Shown: in pieces, positions 44,656 to 55,962 of the stretch | Numbering within the stretch: position 1 is the first letter of the stretch | Layout of the letters: the number at the start of each line of letters is the position of its first letter | Assembly (NCBI GenBank): GCA_902560225.1 | Contig: CACEKT010000001.1 | Span: forward strand, 33,707-97,706 | Reading direction: 5' to 3' | From: an uncultured Pelagibacteraceae bacterium | Lineage (GTDB): Bacteria > Pseudomonadota > Alphaproteobacteria > Pelagibacterales > Pelagibacteraceae | Length of the DNA: 64,000 bases | The notes under the pieces: model-generated | What the model saw: the letters and a program-made list of their open reading frames with translations, nothing else | What the model was told of the DNA's origin: nothing | Databases searched by the model: none | Position numbers and translations under genes: made by a program

Positions 44656-46001
44656 TTAAATTTCCAAATTGTTTTACCATTTTTATCTTCTATTAAAACT
44701 CCTTTATCTAAAAGATAATTTCTAATATTGTCAGCCTCTTTATAATCCTTGTTATCTCTAGCATTGTTTCTAAGCTTTATCTTATTTTCTATTTCTTCTT
44801 CAGAAATATCTACTTTTACTTTTTTATGATTTAGCCACTCCTCTTTTGTTTCTTGAAGTAAACCAATAAAATTACATGCAGAATTAAATATTTTTTTATC
44901 TTTTTCGTCACCTTTATTGGCTTTATCATAAAGCTTATGTAAATTCGCAATATAACCAGGTGTATTTATATCATCATACAAAGGTTGAATAATTTCATCA
45001 TCTAAATCTTCTTGTGAGGGTAGATAGAGATTATACCATTTGTTAATTGTATTTTGACAATCATCTAAAAGCTTATCATTCCAATCTAAAGGTTGTTTGT
45101 AATGAGCGCTTATTAAAGCTAGTCTTAAAACTTGGCCACTAATCTTATTTCTAAAATCTTTTATCTTTAAAATATTTCCCTGAGATTTTGCCATTTTTTC
45201 GTTAGACATTGTAATAAAGGCGTTGTGCAACCAATAATTTGCGAATACATCAGTATTATTTGCACATCTAGATTGTGCAATTTCATTTTCATGATGTGGA
45301 AAAATTAAATCTATTCCTCCTCCATGAATATCAAATTCATTACCTAAAAATTTCTTAGACATAGCAGAACACTCTAAATGCCAACCTGGTCTTCCCTTTC
45401 CCCAAGGAGAGTCCCATGATGGTTCATTTTCTAATGATGGTTTCCATAAAACAAAATCTTCAGAATTTTTTTTATTATCACTAACTTCAATTCTTGAACC
45501 AGCAATTAAATCTTCAAGTTTTTTATTTGAAAGTTTGCCATAGTCATAAAATTTTTTAACCTCAAAATAAACATGCTTATTATTTTCATAAGCAAAACCT
45601 TTTTTAATTAATTCTGAAACCATTTTTATCATTAAATCAATATGTTCAGTTGCTTTTGGTTGTTGTGAGGGATCTTCACAATTCAAATAGTTACAATCTT
45701 TATTAAAACTTTTAATAACAGTCTCAGTCAAATCAGAGATAGATATATTTCTTTCTTTAGATGATTTAATTATCTTATCATCTACATCAGTAATATTTCT
45801 TACATAAGTTACATTTGAAAATCTTTTTTTAAGAATTTTAAAAAGAATGTCAAAAATTACAATTGGTCTAGCATTTCCAATATGTGGATCATCATAAACA
45901 GTTGGGCCACATACATACATACCAACATTATTTTCATCTATTGGAACAAATTTTTCTTTTTTGTTACTCAAATTATTTGTTAAAAAAATATCTTTATTCA
46001 T
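44652..46001 (-). CDS. cysS: Cysteinyl-tRNA synthetase
   Basis: ORF 449 aa, MYVCGPTVYDDPHIGNARP, GRPGWHLECSAMS, KMAKSQGN. Confidence 0.98.
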   Translation of the reverse strand: MNKDIFLTNNLSNKKEKFVPIDENNVGMYVCGPTVYDDPHIGNARPIVIFDILFKILKKRFSNVTYVRNITDVDDKIIKSSKERNISISDLTETVIKSFNKDCNYLNCEDPSQQPKATEHIDLMIKMVSELIKKGFAYENNKHVYFEVKKFYDYGKLSNKKLEDLIAGSRIEVSDNKKNSEDFVLWKPSLENEPSWDSPWGKGRPGWHLECSAMSKKFLGNEFDIHGGGIDLIFPHHENEIAQSRCANNTDVFANYWLHNAFITMSNEKMAKSQGNILKIKDFRNKISGQVLRLALISAHYKQPLDWNDKLLDDCQNTINKWYNLYLPSQEDLDDEIIQPLYDDINTPGYIANLHKLYDKANKGDEKDKKIFNSACNFIGLLQETKEEWLNHKKVKVDISEEEIENKIKLRNNARDNKDYKEADNIRNYLLDKGVLIEDKNGKTIWKFK

Positions 46002-46046
46002 TATTTTAGAAATATACTTAAATAATAGATTTGTGAATCTATTTGA

Positions 46047-46784
46047 TTAATTAGGAATTTTGCATACAGGAATAGGCTCCATTTTATGCAAATTTTGTTT
46101 TCTTATTAGCTCGTATTTATCTCTATTAGGTGAATTAGGATTTTTCATTGCCTCTTCAAGCTCTTGGTATTTTAAACCAAGTTGACCCTCATCAGTTCTC
46201 CCATCGTCCCACAACCCATCAGTTGGAGCCGCATCTATTATCTCCTGTAAAATTCCTAATTCTTTTCCAAGCTCCCAAATTTCAGTTTTATTACAATCCG
46301 CTATAGGAGAAATATCAACTCCTCCATCTCCATACTTTGTATAAAAACCTACGCCAAAATCTTCTACTTTATTTCCTGTACCTACAACAATTCCCTTATT
46401 TGCTGCAGCCACCTGATAAAGAGTTGTCATTCTTAATCTAGCTCGTGAATTTGCCATACCATGTTCGTTATCAAATTTAGATAAACTAGCATTAAACGCT
46501 AAAAATAATTCATCTAAGTTAACAGTATGTGCTTCTACGTTTGTAAAATTTTTAACTAACCATTCTTGATGTTTTAAACTTAAATCATGCTGATAAGATT
46601 TTTGTTTAATTGGCATAGATAAAACAATAGTTTTTAAACCAGTCATTGCACTCAATGTGCTTGATACAGATGAGTCAATTCCTCCAGAAATTCCTAAAAC
46701 AAGTGACTCTGCCTTGCTAGGCATATTATTTACATAATCTTTTATCCAGTTAGATATATATTTTACTTTTTCTGAAGAGTTCAT
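46047..46784 (-). CDS. nadE: NAD synthetase
   Basis: ORF 245 aa, LVLGISGGIDSSVSSTLS, GTGNKVEDFGVGFYTKYGDGGVDISP. Confidence 0.96.
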   Translation of the reverse strand: MNSSEKVKYISNWIKDYVNNMPSKAESLVLGISGGIDSSVSSTLSAMTGLKTIVLSMPIKQKSYQHDLSLKHQEWLVKNFTNVEAHTVNLDELFLAFNASLSKFDNEHGMANSRARLRMTTLYQVAAANKGIVVGTGNKVEDFGVGFYTKYGDGGVDISPIADCNKTEIWELGKELGILQEIIDAAPTDGLWDDGRTDEGQLGLKYQELEEAMKNPNSPNRDKYELIRKQNLHKMEPIPVCKIPN

Positions 46785-46822
46785 GATTTTAAGATATTAG
46801 ATATTTAAATTTTTACAATGTC

Positions 46823-48208
46823 TTAAGATGCCGCTCTGTCTGCATTTTTAGAATATGAGCTATTCTTTTTAATCTCATCTGAAATTAAGAAAGCTAATTC
46901 TAATGCTTGATTTGCGTTAAGTCTAGGATCGCAGTGTGTATGATATCTTGAAGATAAATCTTTTTCAGATATTTTTTGAGCTCCACCTATGCACTCAGTT
47001 ACATTTTGACCTGTAAGCTCAATATGAAGACCTCCAGCATAGCTACCTTCACTTTGATGGCAAGCAAATACATTTTTAACTTCTTTTAAAACACTATTGA
47101 ATGGTCTTGTCTTAAATCCTGTTGCAGCTTGAATTGTATTTCCATGGCATGGGTCACACGACCAGATTACATTTAATCCTTCTTTTTTAATTGCTCTAAT
47201 AAGTTTTGGTAAATATTTTGAAACATTATCTGCACCAAATCTGGAAATTAAAGTAATTTTACCTTTTTCATTATTAGGATTAATTTTATGACAAAGATTA
47301 ATTAAATCATCAGCTTTTAAAGTTGGTCCACATTTTATCCCAATTGGATTTTCTATTCCTCTACAAAATTCAACGTGTCCTCCATCTAATTGTCTAGTTC
47401 TATCTCCTATCCATACAAAATGAGCTGAAGTATCGTGATTTTCTCCAGTTGTAGAGTCTACTCTAGTCATTTGTTCCTCAAATGGAAGTAATAGAGCCTC
47501 ATGGGAAGTCCAAAAATTAACTGTTTTTAATCTTCTGTTAAAGTCTGAATTAATTCCACAAGCATCCATAAATGCTAATGCATCAGCTATCCTATCCTCT
47601 AAATCTTTAAACCTTTTTAATTCAGGAGAATTTTTAATAAATCCCAAATTCCAAGTATGAACATTTTTTAAATCTGCAAAACCACCATGACAAAAAGCTC
47701 TAATCAAATTTAAAGTTGCTGCAGATTGTGAATAAGCCTTAAATAGTCTTTTTGGATCTGGAATCCTTGCTTTTTCTGTAAATTCCATTCCATTTATGTT
47801 GTCTCCTAAATAACTTGGAAGCTCAACGCCATTTTTTGTTTCAACAGGTGAACTTCTTGGTTTTGAAAATTGTCCAGCTATTCTTCCAAGTTTAACTACT
47901 GGTAAGGATGCTGAATAAGTTAGAACTAATGACATTTGAAGCATTAATTTAAAGGTATCTCTTATATTGTCAGGATTGAATTCTGCAAAACTTTCAGCAC
48001 AATCACCTCCTTGTAATAAGAAAGCTTTTCCATCTACAACTTCAGCAAGTTGAGATTTTAAATGACGAGTTTCTCCAGCAAAAACTAAAGGTGGAAACTT
48101 ACGTATCTTATCCAAAACTGTATCCAATTCTTTTTTATTTGGATACTCAGGAATGTGCTTAACCGGATATTTTCTCCAACTATTTTTTTTCCAATTTTTC
48201 ATATTCAA
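46823..48208 (-). CDS. 3-deoxy-7-phosphoheptulonate synthase, class II
   Basis: ORF 461 aa, QGGDCAESFAEF, GRIAGQFSKPRSSP, DPCHGNTI. Confidence 0.95.
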   Translation of the reverse strand: MNMKNWKKNSWRKYPVKHIPEYPNKKELDTVLDKIRKFPPLVFAGETRHLKSQLAEVVDGKAFLLQGGDCAESFAEFNPDNIRDTFKLMLQMSLVLTYSASLPVVKLGRIAGQFSKPRSSPVETKNGVELPSYLGDNINGMEFTEKARIPDPKRLFKAYSQSAATLNLIRAFCHGGFADLKNVHTWNLGFIKNSPELKRFKDLEDRIADALAFMDACGINSDFNRRLKTVNFWTSHEALLLPFEEQMTRVDSTTGENHDTSAHFVWIGDRTRQLDGGHVEFCRGIENPIGIKCGPTLKADDLINLCHKINPNNEKGKITLISRFGADNVSKYLPKLIRAIKKEGLNVIWSCDPCHGNTIQAATGFKTRPFNSVLKEVKNVFACHQSEGSYAGGLHIELTGQNVTECIGGAQKISEKDLSSRYHTHCDPRLNANQALELAFLISDEIKKNSSYSKNADRAAS

Positions 48209-48237
48209 CTGAGGATTGTTTTAGCAGAGTTTTAACT

Positions 48238-50058
48238 TTATTCAACAGTAACAGATTTAGCCAAGTTTCTTGGCTTATCGATGTCATATCCTTTTTTAAG
48301 AGCAGAATAATACGCAAGTTTTTGAAGTGGTATTGTTAACAGGAATGGAAGCAAGTCATTATTTGTATTTTCAACTTCAATTGTCTCCCAAATATTCTCT
48401 GAAACAACCTCATCTTTGCTTTTGTTGGTTATTAATAAAACTTTCGCACCTCTTGCAATAACTTCCTGCATATTTGAAATTGTCTTTTTATAATAGTTAT
48501 CTCTTGGAGCCAAAACCACAACAGGCATACCTTCTTCTATAAGGGCTAACGGACCATGTTTCATTTCACCTGCAGGATATCCTTCTGCATGAATATAAGA
48601 TAGTTCTTTTAATTTTAATGCACCCTCTAAAGCTATTGGATAAGAAAATCCTCTTCCTAAAAACATTGAACCTTTTGCTTCATTAAACGTTGAAGATATT
48701 GCCTGAATATCATTGTCATGAAGCAATGTTTTTTCAATTAAACTTGGTAGAGCTTTTAAATCTTTTATTTTTTCATGATATTGATTTTTATCAATTTCAT
48801 TTCTTAATGAACTTAATTTTAAAGCTAATATATATAATACTAATATTTGCCCTAAGAAAGCTTTTGTAGAAGCAACACCAATCTCAGGACCACAATGTAT
48901 TGGCAGTATAAAGTTCGAATCTCTTGCAATTGAGCTTTCAATTACATTAATAACAGCACAAGTTTTCATTTTATTCTTATTACATAAATCAAGTGCTGCA
49001 TAAGTATCAGCTGTTTCTCCTGATTGTGAAACAAAAATATAAAGCGTATCTTCTTTAAATCTATTTTTTCTGTATCTAAACTCTGAAGCGATATCTATAT
49101 TTACATCTAAATTAGTTAATTCTTCAAACCAATATTTTGCCATCAGACAAGAATGGTATGCAGTTCCGCATCCAATTAATGTTATTGATTTAATCTCGTC
49201 TATTTTCCATGGAAAATTAAAAATATTTATATCTTTGTTTAGATTATCTACGTATTCTTTAATTCCAGTTTTAATTGTTGTTGGCTGTTCTTCAATTTCT
49301 TTTGCCATGAAATGTTTAAAATCCCCTTTATCATAGTTTGCATCGTCTGATGACAGTTCTAATATTTTTTTATTTACTTTTTTTCCTTCATAATTAAAGA
49401 AAAGAACTTGATCTTTTTTTACTATACAAAATTCACCATCATCAAGATAAGTAACTTTATTTGTCATTGATTTTAATGCGTATGAGTCTGACCCCAAATA
49501 ATTTTCATTAGGGCCATAACCAACGGCTAAAGGTGAGCCCCTTCTTGCTCCTACAATTAAATCAGGAATATCTTTAAATACAATACCTAAAGCAAAACTA
49601 CCATGAAGTTGTTGGAGCGTTTTTGTAATTGCTTCCTCTAATTCTGCAGTTTTTAAATTTTCAGTAATCAAATGAACAATTACTTCTGTATCTGTTTGCG
49701 ATTTAAAATTATGACCTTTGCTAATTAAAAACTTTTTTAATATTGTTGAATTTTCTATTATTCCATTATGTACAACAGAAACATTGTGGGAAGAATGTGG
49801 ATGAGCATTAATACTATTTGGAACACCATGAGTTGCCCATCTAACATGACCAATGCCAATATTTCCTTTTAATTTTTTTAAATCAAAGTTTTGTTCCAAA
49901 ATGTCTACTCTTCCTTCAGATTTTACCTCATTAATAACTCCATTAGACAATGTGGCTAAACCAGCGGAGTCATAGCCTCTATATTCTAATTTTTTTAAAG
50001 AATTAATTATTGTTGCTGAAACAGATTTGTTGCTAGATATTCCGATTATTCCACACAT
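48238..50058 (-). CDS. glmS: Glucosamine-fructose-6-phosphate aminotransferase
   Basis: ORF 606 aa, MCGIIGISSNKS, LEYRGYDSAG, C-term DKPRNLAKSVTVE. Confidence 0.98.
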   Translation of the reverse strand: MCGIIGISSNKSVSATIINSLKKLEYRGYDSAGLATLSNGVINEVKSEGRVDILEQNFDLKKLKGNIGIGHVRWATHGVPNSINAHPHSSHNVSVVHNGIIENSTILKKFLISKGHNFKSQTDTEVIVHLITENLKTAELEEAITKTLQQLHGSFALGIVFKDIPDLIVGARRGSPLAVGYGPNENYLGSDSYALKSMTNKVTYLDDGEFCIVKKDQVLFFNYEGKKVNKKILELSSDDANYDKGDFKHFMAKEIEEQPTTIKTGIKEYVDNLNKDINIFNFPWKIDEIKSITLIGCGTAYHSCLMAKYWFEELTNLDVNIDIASEFRYRKNRFKEDTLYIFVSQSGETADTYAALDLCNKNKMKTCAVINVIESSIARDSNFILPIHCGPEIGVASTKAFLGQILVLYILALKLSSLRNEIDKNQYHEKIKDLKALPSLIEKTLLHDNDIQAISSTFNEAKGSMFLGRGFSYPIALEGALKLKELSYIHAEGYPAGEMKHGPLALIEEGMPVVVLAPRDNYYKKTISNMQEVIARGAKVLLITNKSKDEVVSENIWETIEVENTNNDLLPFLLTIPLQKLAYYSALKKGYDIDKPRNLAKSVTVE

Positions 50059-50061
50059 AAA

Positions 50062-50670
50062 TTATTTTTTTTTTTTATAATTTTTAATTTCTAATTGTTC
50101 AGATCTTGTTAACGCTAAAGATTTTTGTTTAACATTTTTTGTTATAACTGATCCTGCTCCAACGACACTTTCTTTATCAATGATAATAGGAGCAACTAAA
50201 GAAGAATTAGATCCAATAAATACCTTGTCTTTAATTTTTGTTTTACTTTTCTTAACTCCATCATAATTACATGTAATTGTGCCAGCACCAATATTTACTG
50301 ATTTTCCAAGATCAGTATCACCAATGTAAGAAAGATGATTTATTTTAGATTTTTTTCCAACAATACTTTTTTTAATCTCAACAAAGTTTCCAATCCTAGA
50401 TCCTTCTTTTAAAATTGTTTGAGGTCTTATTCTTGCGTAAGGACCAACTTCAACTTTATTCTCAATTTTACAAGACTCCAAATGGGAAAATGATTTAATT
50501 ATTACATTATTACCAATTTTAACCTTTGATCCAATAACAACATAAGGTTCTATAGTTACGTTCTTTCCAATCACAGTATCTTTTGAAAAAAAAATAGTTT
50601 CAGGACCCATCATCTTTACACCTGATTTTATAAATTTCTCTCTAAGTTTTTTTTGATTTAAAACTTTCAT
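50062..50670 (-). CDS. GlmU C-terminal-like left-handed beta-helix acyltransferase (no uridylyltransferase domain)
   Basis: ORF 202 aa begins at the linker/LbH region: GVKMMGPETIFFSKDTVIGKNVTIEPYVVIG...RPQTILKEGSRIGNFVEIKKS...GAGTITCNYDGVKKSKT. Confidence 0.88.
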   Translation of the reverse strand: MKVLNQKKLREKFIKSGVKMMGPETIFFSKDTVIGKNVTIEPYVVIGSKVKIGNNVIIKSFSHLESCKIENKVEVGPYARIRPQTILKEGSRIGNFVEIKKSIVGKKSKINHLSYIGDTDLGKSVNIGAGTITCNYDGVKKSKTKIKDKVFIGSNSSLVAPIIIDKESVVGAGSVITKNVKQKSLALTRSEQLEIKNYKKKK

Positions 50671-50739
50671 TTAGAATTGATTTACATTAAGAATATGTCT
50701 TGATTAATTCACAATTTATTTCTTTAAAATACTTTTAAA

Positions 50740-51405
50740 ATGAAACAAAAATTTACAGTTTTATTTGATTTAGATGGTACTTTAGTGGATACTGCTCCAG
50801 ACTTGATACGTGCCCATAATCATGTAATGAAAAAATTTGGTTACCCAACTAAAACCTTGGGAGAACTAAAAAATGCTGTAGGTAAAGGTGCAAAAGCTAT
50901 GATGGCAAAAGCTAATGGCCAGTGGAAATGGTTTGATGAAAAAATTCAAAATGAAATGACTAATGAATTTCTATCTTATTATGGAAAAAATATTTTACAC
51001 GAAAGTAAATTAATTAATGGCGTAAAGGAATTTTTAGATTGGTGTAAAAATGAAAATATTTCAATGGCAGTATGTACTAATAAAACTGAACACTTATCGG
51101 TTGATCTTTTAAAAAAAATTGGGATTTATGATTATTTTGAATATGTTGCAGGATATAATACTTTTGAATATTGCAAACCAGACCCTCGACATTTAACAAC
51201 GACAATAGAAATTTTAGATGGTGATAAAAATAAATCGATTATGATCGGTGACAGCGAGACAGATGCTAATGCTGCTAAGGCTGCTGAAATTCCAATAATT
51301 TTACTAAAATATGGATATACAGAAAAAAGATCTGAAGAAATTTATCATAATCACATAATAAAAGACTTTGTAGGTATTGAGAAAATAATATCTGAATATC
51401 TTTAA
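50740..51405 (+). CDS. gph: Phosphoglycolate phosphatase-like HAD hydrolase
   Basis: ORF 221 aa, VLFDLDGTLVDTAPDL, MIGDSETDANAAKAA. Confidence 0.88.
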   Translation: MKQKFTVLFDLDGTLVDTAPDLIRAHNHVMKKFGYPTKTLGELKNAVGKGAKAMMAKANGQWKWFDEKIQNEMTNEFLSYYGKNILHESKLINGVKEFLDWCKNENISMAVCTNKTEHLSVDLLKKIGIYDYFEYVAGYNTFEYCKPDPRHLTTTIEILDGDKNKSIMIGDSETDANAAKAAEIPIILLKYGYTEKRSEEIYHNHIIKDFVGIEKIISEYL

Positions 51406-51458
51406 TATTGATTAATTTATTTTAACTATTAAAACAAAATTACAAATTAGGAGTTATT

Positions 51459-52961
51459 TTGTTATTACATACAGTTAAAGTATATCCGTCAAAAATTAAT
51501 CTTCCAAAGAAGAAACAGCTTGCCTGGAAAATAGCTAAGATAGCTAGTGATAATGTTAAATTAAATAAAGATGCAATTGAAATGGTTATCAATAGAATAA
51601 TTGATAATGCGTCAGTTGCTATTGCATCCTTAAACAGAAAACCAGTTATTTCTTCAAGAGAAATGGCTTTAAAACATTCGAGAAAAAATGGAGCAACTCT
51701 ATTTGGAGTAAATTCAAAATTAAAATTTGATTGTGAATGGGCCGCTTGGTCAAACGGAACAGCTGTTAGAGAACTAGATTTTCATGATACTTTTTTAGCT
51801 GCAGATTATAGTCATCCAGGTGACAATATCCCTCCTCTATTAAGTGTAGCACAACAAAATAAAAAAAGTGGCTTAGATTTATTAAGAGGAATAATTACTG
51901 CTTATGAAGTTCAAGTTAATTTAGTTAAAGGTATCTGTTTACATAAGCATAAAGTAGATCATATAGCTCATTTAGGACCAAGCGTAGCTGCTGGTTTAGG
52001 CACAATGTTAAATTTAAATACAGAAACAATTTACCAAGCAGTTCAACAAGCGCTACACACAACAGTATCTACCCGACAATCTAGAAAAGGTGAAATTTCA
52101 AGTTGGAAAGCATACGCTCCAGCTCATGCGGGTAAACTTGCAATTGAGGCAGTTGATAGAGTTATGAGAGGAGAAGGTGCACCAAGTCCAATTTATGAAG
52201 GTGAGGACAGTGTTATTGCAAGAATCTTGGATGGTAAAAAAGCTAACTATAAAGTTCCGTTACCAAAAAAGGGTGAAACTAAAAAAGCTATACTTGAAAC
52301 ATATACAAAAGAGTACTCTGCTGAATATCAATCTCAAGCTTTAATAGATTTAGCTAAAAAATTAAAAAGCAAGATATCAAATTTAAAAACTATTAAAAAA
52401 ATAGATATTTTTACTAGTCACCATACTCATTATGTTATTGGAACTGGAGCTAATGATCCTCAAAAAATGGATCCTAACGCTAGTAGAGAAACTTTAGATC
52501 ATTCTATAATGTACATATTTGCGGTTGCTTTAGAGGATGGAGATTGGCATCATGTGAAATCCTATACAAAAGCAAGAGCCAAAAGAAAAAGTACTATTAA
52601 AATTTGGAGATCAATTAGAACTTTCGAAGATAAAAAATGGACTAAAAAATATCACGATCCAAATCCAATGAAAAAATCATTTGGAGCAAAAGTTGTTGTA
52701 ACATTAAATAATGGCATTAAAATAATTGAACAGCTTGATCGTGCAGATGCACACCCATATGGAGCAAGACCGTTTAAAAGAAAAAATTATATTAAAAAAT
52801 TTTTTACCTTGACTAAAGATATTTTGGATAAAAAAGAAAGTAATCGATTTTTAAAAATTGTTCAAAATTTAAAAAACTTAAAAAAAGGTGAATTAAATAA
52901 ATTAAATATTGAAGTTAAAAAAAGTAAATTAAAAAGAAATTTAAAAAAAGGAATTTTTTAA
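51459..52961 (+). CDS. prpD: 2-methylcitrate dehydratase
   Basis: ORF 500 aa, MmgE/PrpD family motifs, syntenic with prpB and prpC. Confidence 0.93.
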   Translation: MLLHTVKVYPSKINLPKKKQLAWKIAKIASDNVKLNKDAIEMVINRIIDNASVAIASLNRKPVISSREMALKHSRKNGATLFGVNSKLKFDCEWAAWSNGTAVRELDFHDTFLAADYSHPGDNIPPLLSVAQQNKKSGLDLLRGIITAYEVQVNLVKGICLHKHKVDHIAHLGPSVAAGLGTMLNLNTETIYQAVQQALHTTVSTRQSRKGEISSWKAYAPAHAGKLAIEAVDRVMRGEGAPSPIYEGEDSVIARILDGKKANYKVPLPKKGETKKAILETYTKEYSAEYQSQALIDLAKKLKSKISNLKTIKKIDIFTSHHTHYVIGTGANDPQKMDPNASRETLDHSIMYIFAVALEDGDWHHVKSYTKARAKRKSTIKIWRSIRTFEDKKWTKKYHDPNPMKKSFGAKVVVTLNNGIKIIEQLDRADAHPYGARPFKRKNYIKKFFTLTKDILDKKESNRFLKIVQNLKNLKKGELNKLNIEVKKSKLKRNLKKGIF

Positions 52962-53857
52962 TGCACTTTGTAGAAAAAGAGCCAAGTCAAAAAAGAATAG
53001 ATTTTAATAATAAGTTAAAGTCTAATAAAATACTAAGAATTCCTGGAGCGTATAATCCGTTAACTGCAAAATTAATTGAAGAAATTGGATATGATGCAGT
53101 TTATGTTTCTGGAGGTGTTATGGCGAATGATCTTGGTTTTCCTGATATTGGCTTAACAACATTGCAAGATGTAAGTACAAGATCTTATTTAATTGCTAGA
53201 ACAACAAACCTTCCAACAATAGTAGACATCGATACAGGATTTAAATCTTGTAAAGAAACAATAGAAACCTTTGAAGAATTTGGAATTACTGGTGTTCACT
53301 TAGAGGATCAAATTGAAAGAAAAAGATGTGGTCATCTAGAGAATAAGGAACTGATTTCAACTGATGAAATGGTTAAAAAAATTAAAGAAAGTGTTTCAGC
53401 TAAAAAAGACAAAAATTTTAAAATTATAGCGAGATCAGATGCCAAAAGTGTTGAAGGAATAGATAAAATGATTGAGAGATGCAAAGCATATATTGATGCA
53501 GGTGCTGAAATTATTTTTCCTGAAGCACTGGAAGACGAAAAAGATTTTGAAAAAGTTAGAAAGGAATTATCTTGTTATCTCCTAGCTAACATGACTGAAT
53601 TCGGTAAATCTAAATTATTTAATTACAAAGAATTAGAAAATTTTGGATATAATATTGTTATTTATCCTGTAACCACACAAAGATTAGCTATGAAAAATGT
53701 AGAAGATGGCTTGAGGGACATTTATGCAAATGGACATCAAAATAATATAATAGATAAAATGCAAACAAGAAAAAGATTATATGAATTAGTTGATTACGAA
53801 AAATATAATTCATTGGATGAAAAGATTTATAATTTTAGTACAGAAGGGCATGAATAA
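52961..53857 (+). CDS. prpB: Methylisocitrate lyase
   Basis: ORF 298 aa, IPGAYNPLTAKLIEEIGYDAVYVSGGVMA, HLEDQIERKRCGH. Confidence 0.95.
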   Translation: MHFVEKEPSQKRIDFNNKLKSNKILRIPGAYNPLTAKLIEEIGYDAVYVSGGVMANDLGFPDIGLTTLQDVSTRSYLIARTTNLPTIVDIDTGFKSCKETIETFEEFGITGVHLEDQIERKRCGHLENKELISTDEMVKKIKESVSAKKDKNFKIIARSDAKSVEGIDKMIERCKAYIDAGAEIIFPEALEDEKDFEKVRKELSCYLLANMTEFGKSKLFNYKELENFGYNIVIYPVTTQRLAMKNVEDGLRDIYANGHQNNIIDKMQTRKRLYELVDYEKYNSLDEKIYNFSTEGHE

Positions 53858-54981
53858 TGAGTGATGATGTTAAAAAAGGTTTACTTGGAATAGTTGTTGA
53901 CGAAACAGAAGTTTCAAAAGTTATGCCTGAAATTAATTCTCTTACCTATAGAGGTTATGCAGCTCAAGATTTATGTGCAAAATGTAAATTTGAGGAAGTG
54001 GCTTACTTAATTTTAAATGGAGAACTTCCTAATAAAAAACAATTAAAACAATTTGAAAACCAAGAAAGAAAAGAAAGAAAACTCTCTAAAACTATACTTG
54101 AAGATATTAAAAAATTTCCAAAAAAAGCTCATCCTATGGATGTTGCAAGAACAGCCGTAAGTATAATGGGACTTGAGGATAAAGAAACTAAAGATAACTC
54201 TCCTAAAGCAAATATGCGTAAGGTAATGAGAATTTTTGCTAAAACACCTGTTGCTTTAGCTGCTTTTTATAGATCAAGAAAAGGAAAAAAAATTATACCA
54301 CCAAAAAATAATCTTTCATTTTCAGAGAACTTTTTTCATATGTGCTTTGGTAAAGTGCCTAACAAAGATATTGTAAAAGCGTTTGATGTTTCTTTAATTC
54401 TTTATGCTGAACATAGTTTTAATGTTTCAACTTTTACAGCAAGAACTATTACAAGCAGTTTGTCAGATATTCATGGTGCAATCACCGGTGCTATTGCAAG
54501 TCTTAAAGGACCTTTGCATGGAGGTGCTAATGAAGAAGTAATGCATATGATGAATAAGATCAAAAAACCAGAAAATGCACTTAAGTGGATTAATAATGCA
54601 TTAGATAACAAAGATGTTGTCATGGGATTTGGTCATAGAGTTTACAAAAGTGGAGACTCTAGAGTTCCTACTATGAGAGAATACTTTGGAAAAGTTGCAA
54701 AAATTAAAAAAGATAAAAAGTTTGAAAAAATTTATAATATTGTTGAAAAGGTAATGATCGAAAGAAAAGATATTCATCCTAATGTGGACTACCCTACTGG
54801 ACCCACTTATCATTTGATGGGTTTTGATACTGATTTTTTTACACCAATATTTGTAATTTCAAGAATAACAGGCTGGTCAGCTCATATAATTGAACAACAT
54901 GCAGCAAATAAACTGATTAGACCTCTAGCTAGTTACAAAGGTAACAAGCATCGAAAAGTTATACAATTAAATCAGAGATAA
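53857..54981 (+). CDS. prpC: 2-methylcitrate synthase
   Basis: ORF 374 aa, citrate synthase family, GPLHGGANEEVMHMM, GFGHRVYKSGDSR. Confidence 0.95.
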   Translation: MSDDVKKGLLGIVVDETEVSKVMPEINSLTYRGYAAQDLCAKCKFEEVAYLILNGELPNKKQLKQFENQERKERKLSKTILEDIKKFPKKAHPMDVARTAVSIMGLEDKETKDNSPKANMRKVMRIFAKTPVALAAFYRSRKGKKIIPPKNNLSFSENFFHMCFGKVPNKDIVKAFDVSLILYAEHSFNVSTFTARTITSSLSDIHGAITGAIASLKGPLHGGANEEVMHMMNKIKKPENALKWINNALDNKDVVMGFGHRVYKSGDSRVPTMREYFGKVAKIKKDKKFEKIYNIVEKVMIERKDIHPNVDYPTGPTYHLMGFDTDFFTPIFVISRITGWSAHIIEQHAANKLIRPLASYKGNKHRKVIQLNQR

Positions 54982-54987
54982 TTAAAT

Positions 54988-55617
54988 TTAGTTTTTTTCT
55001 ATTTTTGCAAATCTTTCATTGCAAATAATTTTACATTTAAATTTATATTTATTTGTAAATTCGTCGATTGCTTGTTTGACACCAGGTGCATATGTTAAGT
55101 CATAATCATCACACAAGACTGTACCACTATTATCAATTACCTCTTTGCAACAATCTAAATCATTTTGAACAGTACTGTATTCATGTCCTCCATCTAAAAA
55201 AACATAATCTATTTTTGACATATCAATTTTTTTTAATATTTTATTTGAGTTACCTTTTATTAAATGAACATTATCTTTAAATTTACTAAGAAGATTTTGC
55301 ACTGCACTTAAACTATAAGGATCTTCTCTTTTAATATATCTATACCAAATAGTTTTTAATGGACTTGAAAACTTCGTATTAGGTATTATTTCATCTTTAT
55401 TTTCATTATTTTTCTCAAATAAATCTAAACCTATAAATTTAAAATCATTTTTATGAATTTGGTAGAGCAATTCACAAACGTTTCTTGAAGTAACACCATG
55501 AAACACACCAACTTCGAGAAATACTTTAGGTCTTTTTTTTTTTATCTCTTCAAGAAAAAACTCACCTACCCCTTTTTGTTTAAGACTTGTTTTTCTAAAG
55601 TATTTTTTATATTTCAT
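54988..55617 (-). CDS. Class I SAM-dependent methyltransferase
   Basis: ORF 209 aa, FLEVGVFHGVTSRNVCELL, YVFLDGGHEYSTVQNDL. Confidence 0.8.
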   Translation of the reverse strand: MKYKKYFRKTSLKQKGVGEFFLEEIKKKRPKVFLEVGVFHGVTSRNVCELLYQIHKNDFKFIGLDLFEKNNENKDEIIPNTKFSSPLKTIWYRYIKREDPYSLSAVQNLLSKFKDNVHLIKGNSNKILKKIDMSKIDYVFLDGGHEYSTVQNDLDCCKEVIDNSGTVLCDDYDLTYAPGVKQAIDEFTNKYKFKCKIICNERFAKIEKN

Positions 55618-55661
55618 AAGACTATTTATGAAGTTTTTTTAAATTAAATAAATAATAGCTC

Positions 55662-55910
55662 TTATTTAAGCATTTCTTTTTTTAAAAGAGAAATACCATT
55701 TTCTAATTTATGTTTATAAGACTCTTCAAAACTTTCTAATTGCCAACCTTCAAGTCTTTTCCTAATTTCTATGAGATTTTTTGTCTTCCATTCATCGGTT
55801 GTATCTTGAGTTTTCCAAATTTTTTTCTCTTCATTATTCCGTCCACATCCGTAACAAAACCCTGTTAATGGATCGGTTTTACAAATACTTATACATGGTG
55901 AAACTATCAT
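55662..55910 (-). CDS. DUF1289-family Cys-rich small protein
   Basis: ORF 82 aa, SPCISICKTDPLTGFCYGCGRN. Confidence 0.85.
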   Translation of the reverse strand: MIVSPCISICKTDPLTGFCYGCGRNNEEKKIWKTQDTTDEWKTKNLIEIRKRLEGWQLESFEESYKHKLENGISLLKKEMLK

Positions 55911-55962
55911 CCTGCTATATTAAATATCTTATATTTAACTATCCAGTTGTCTATTGCAAATA

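Noticed and set aside
51459-54981. prpDBC as a novel cluster
   Set aside because: Recognisable methylcitrate-cycle genes in an ordinary arrangement.
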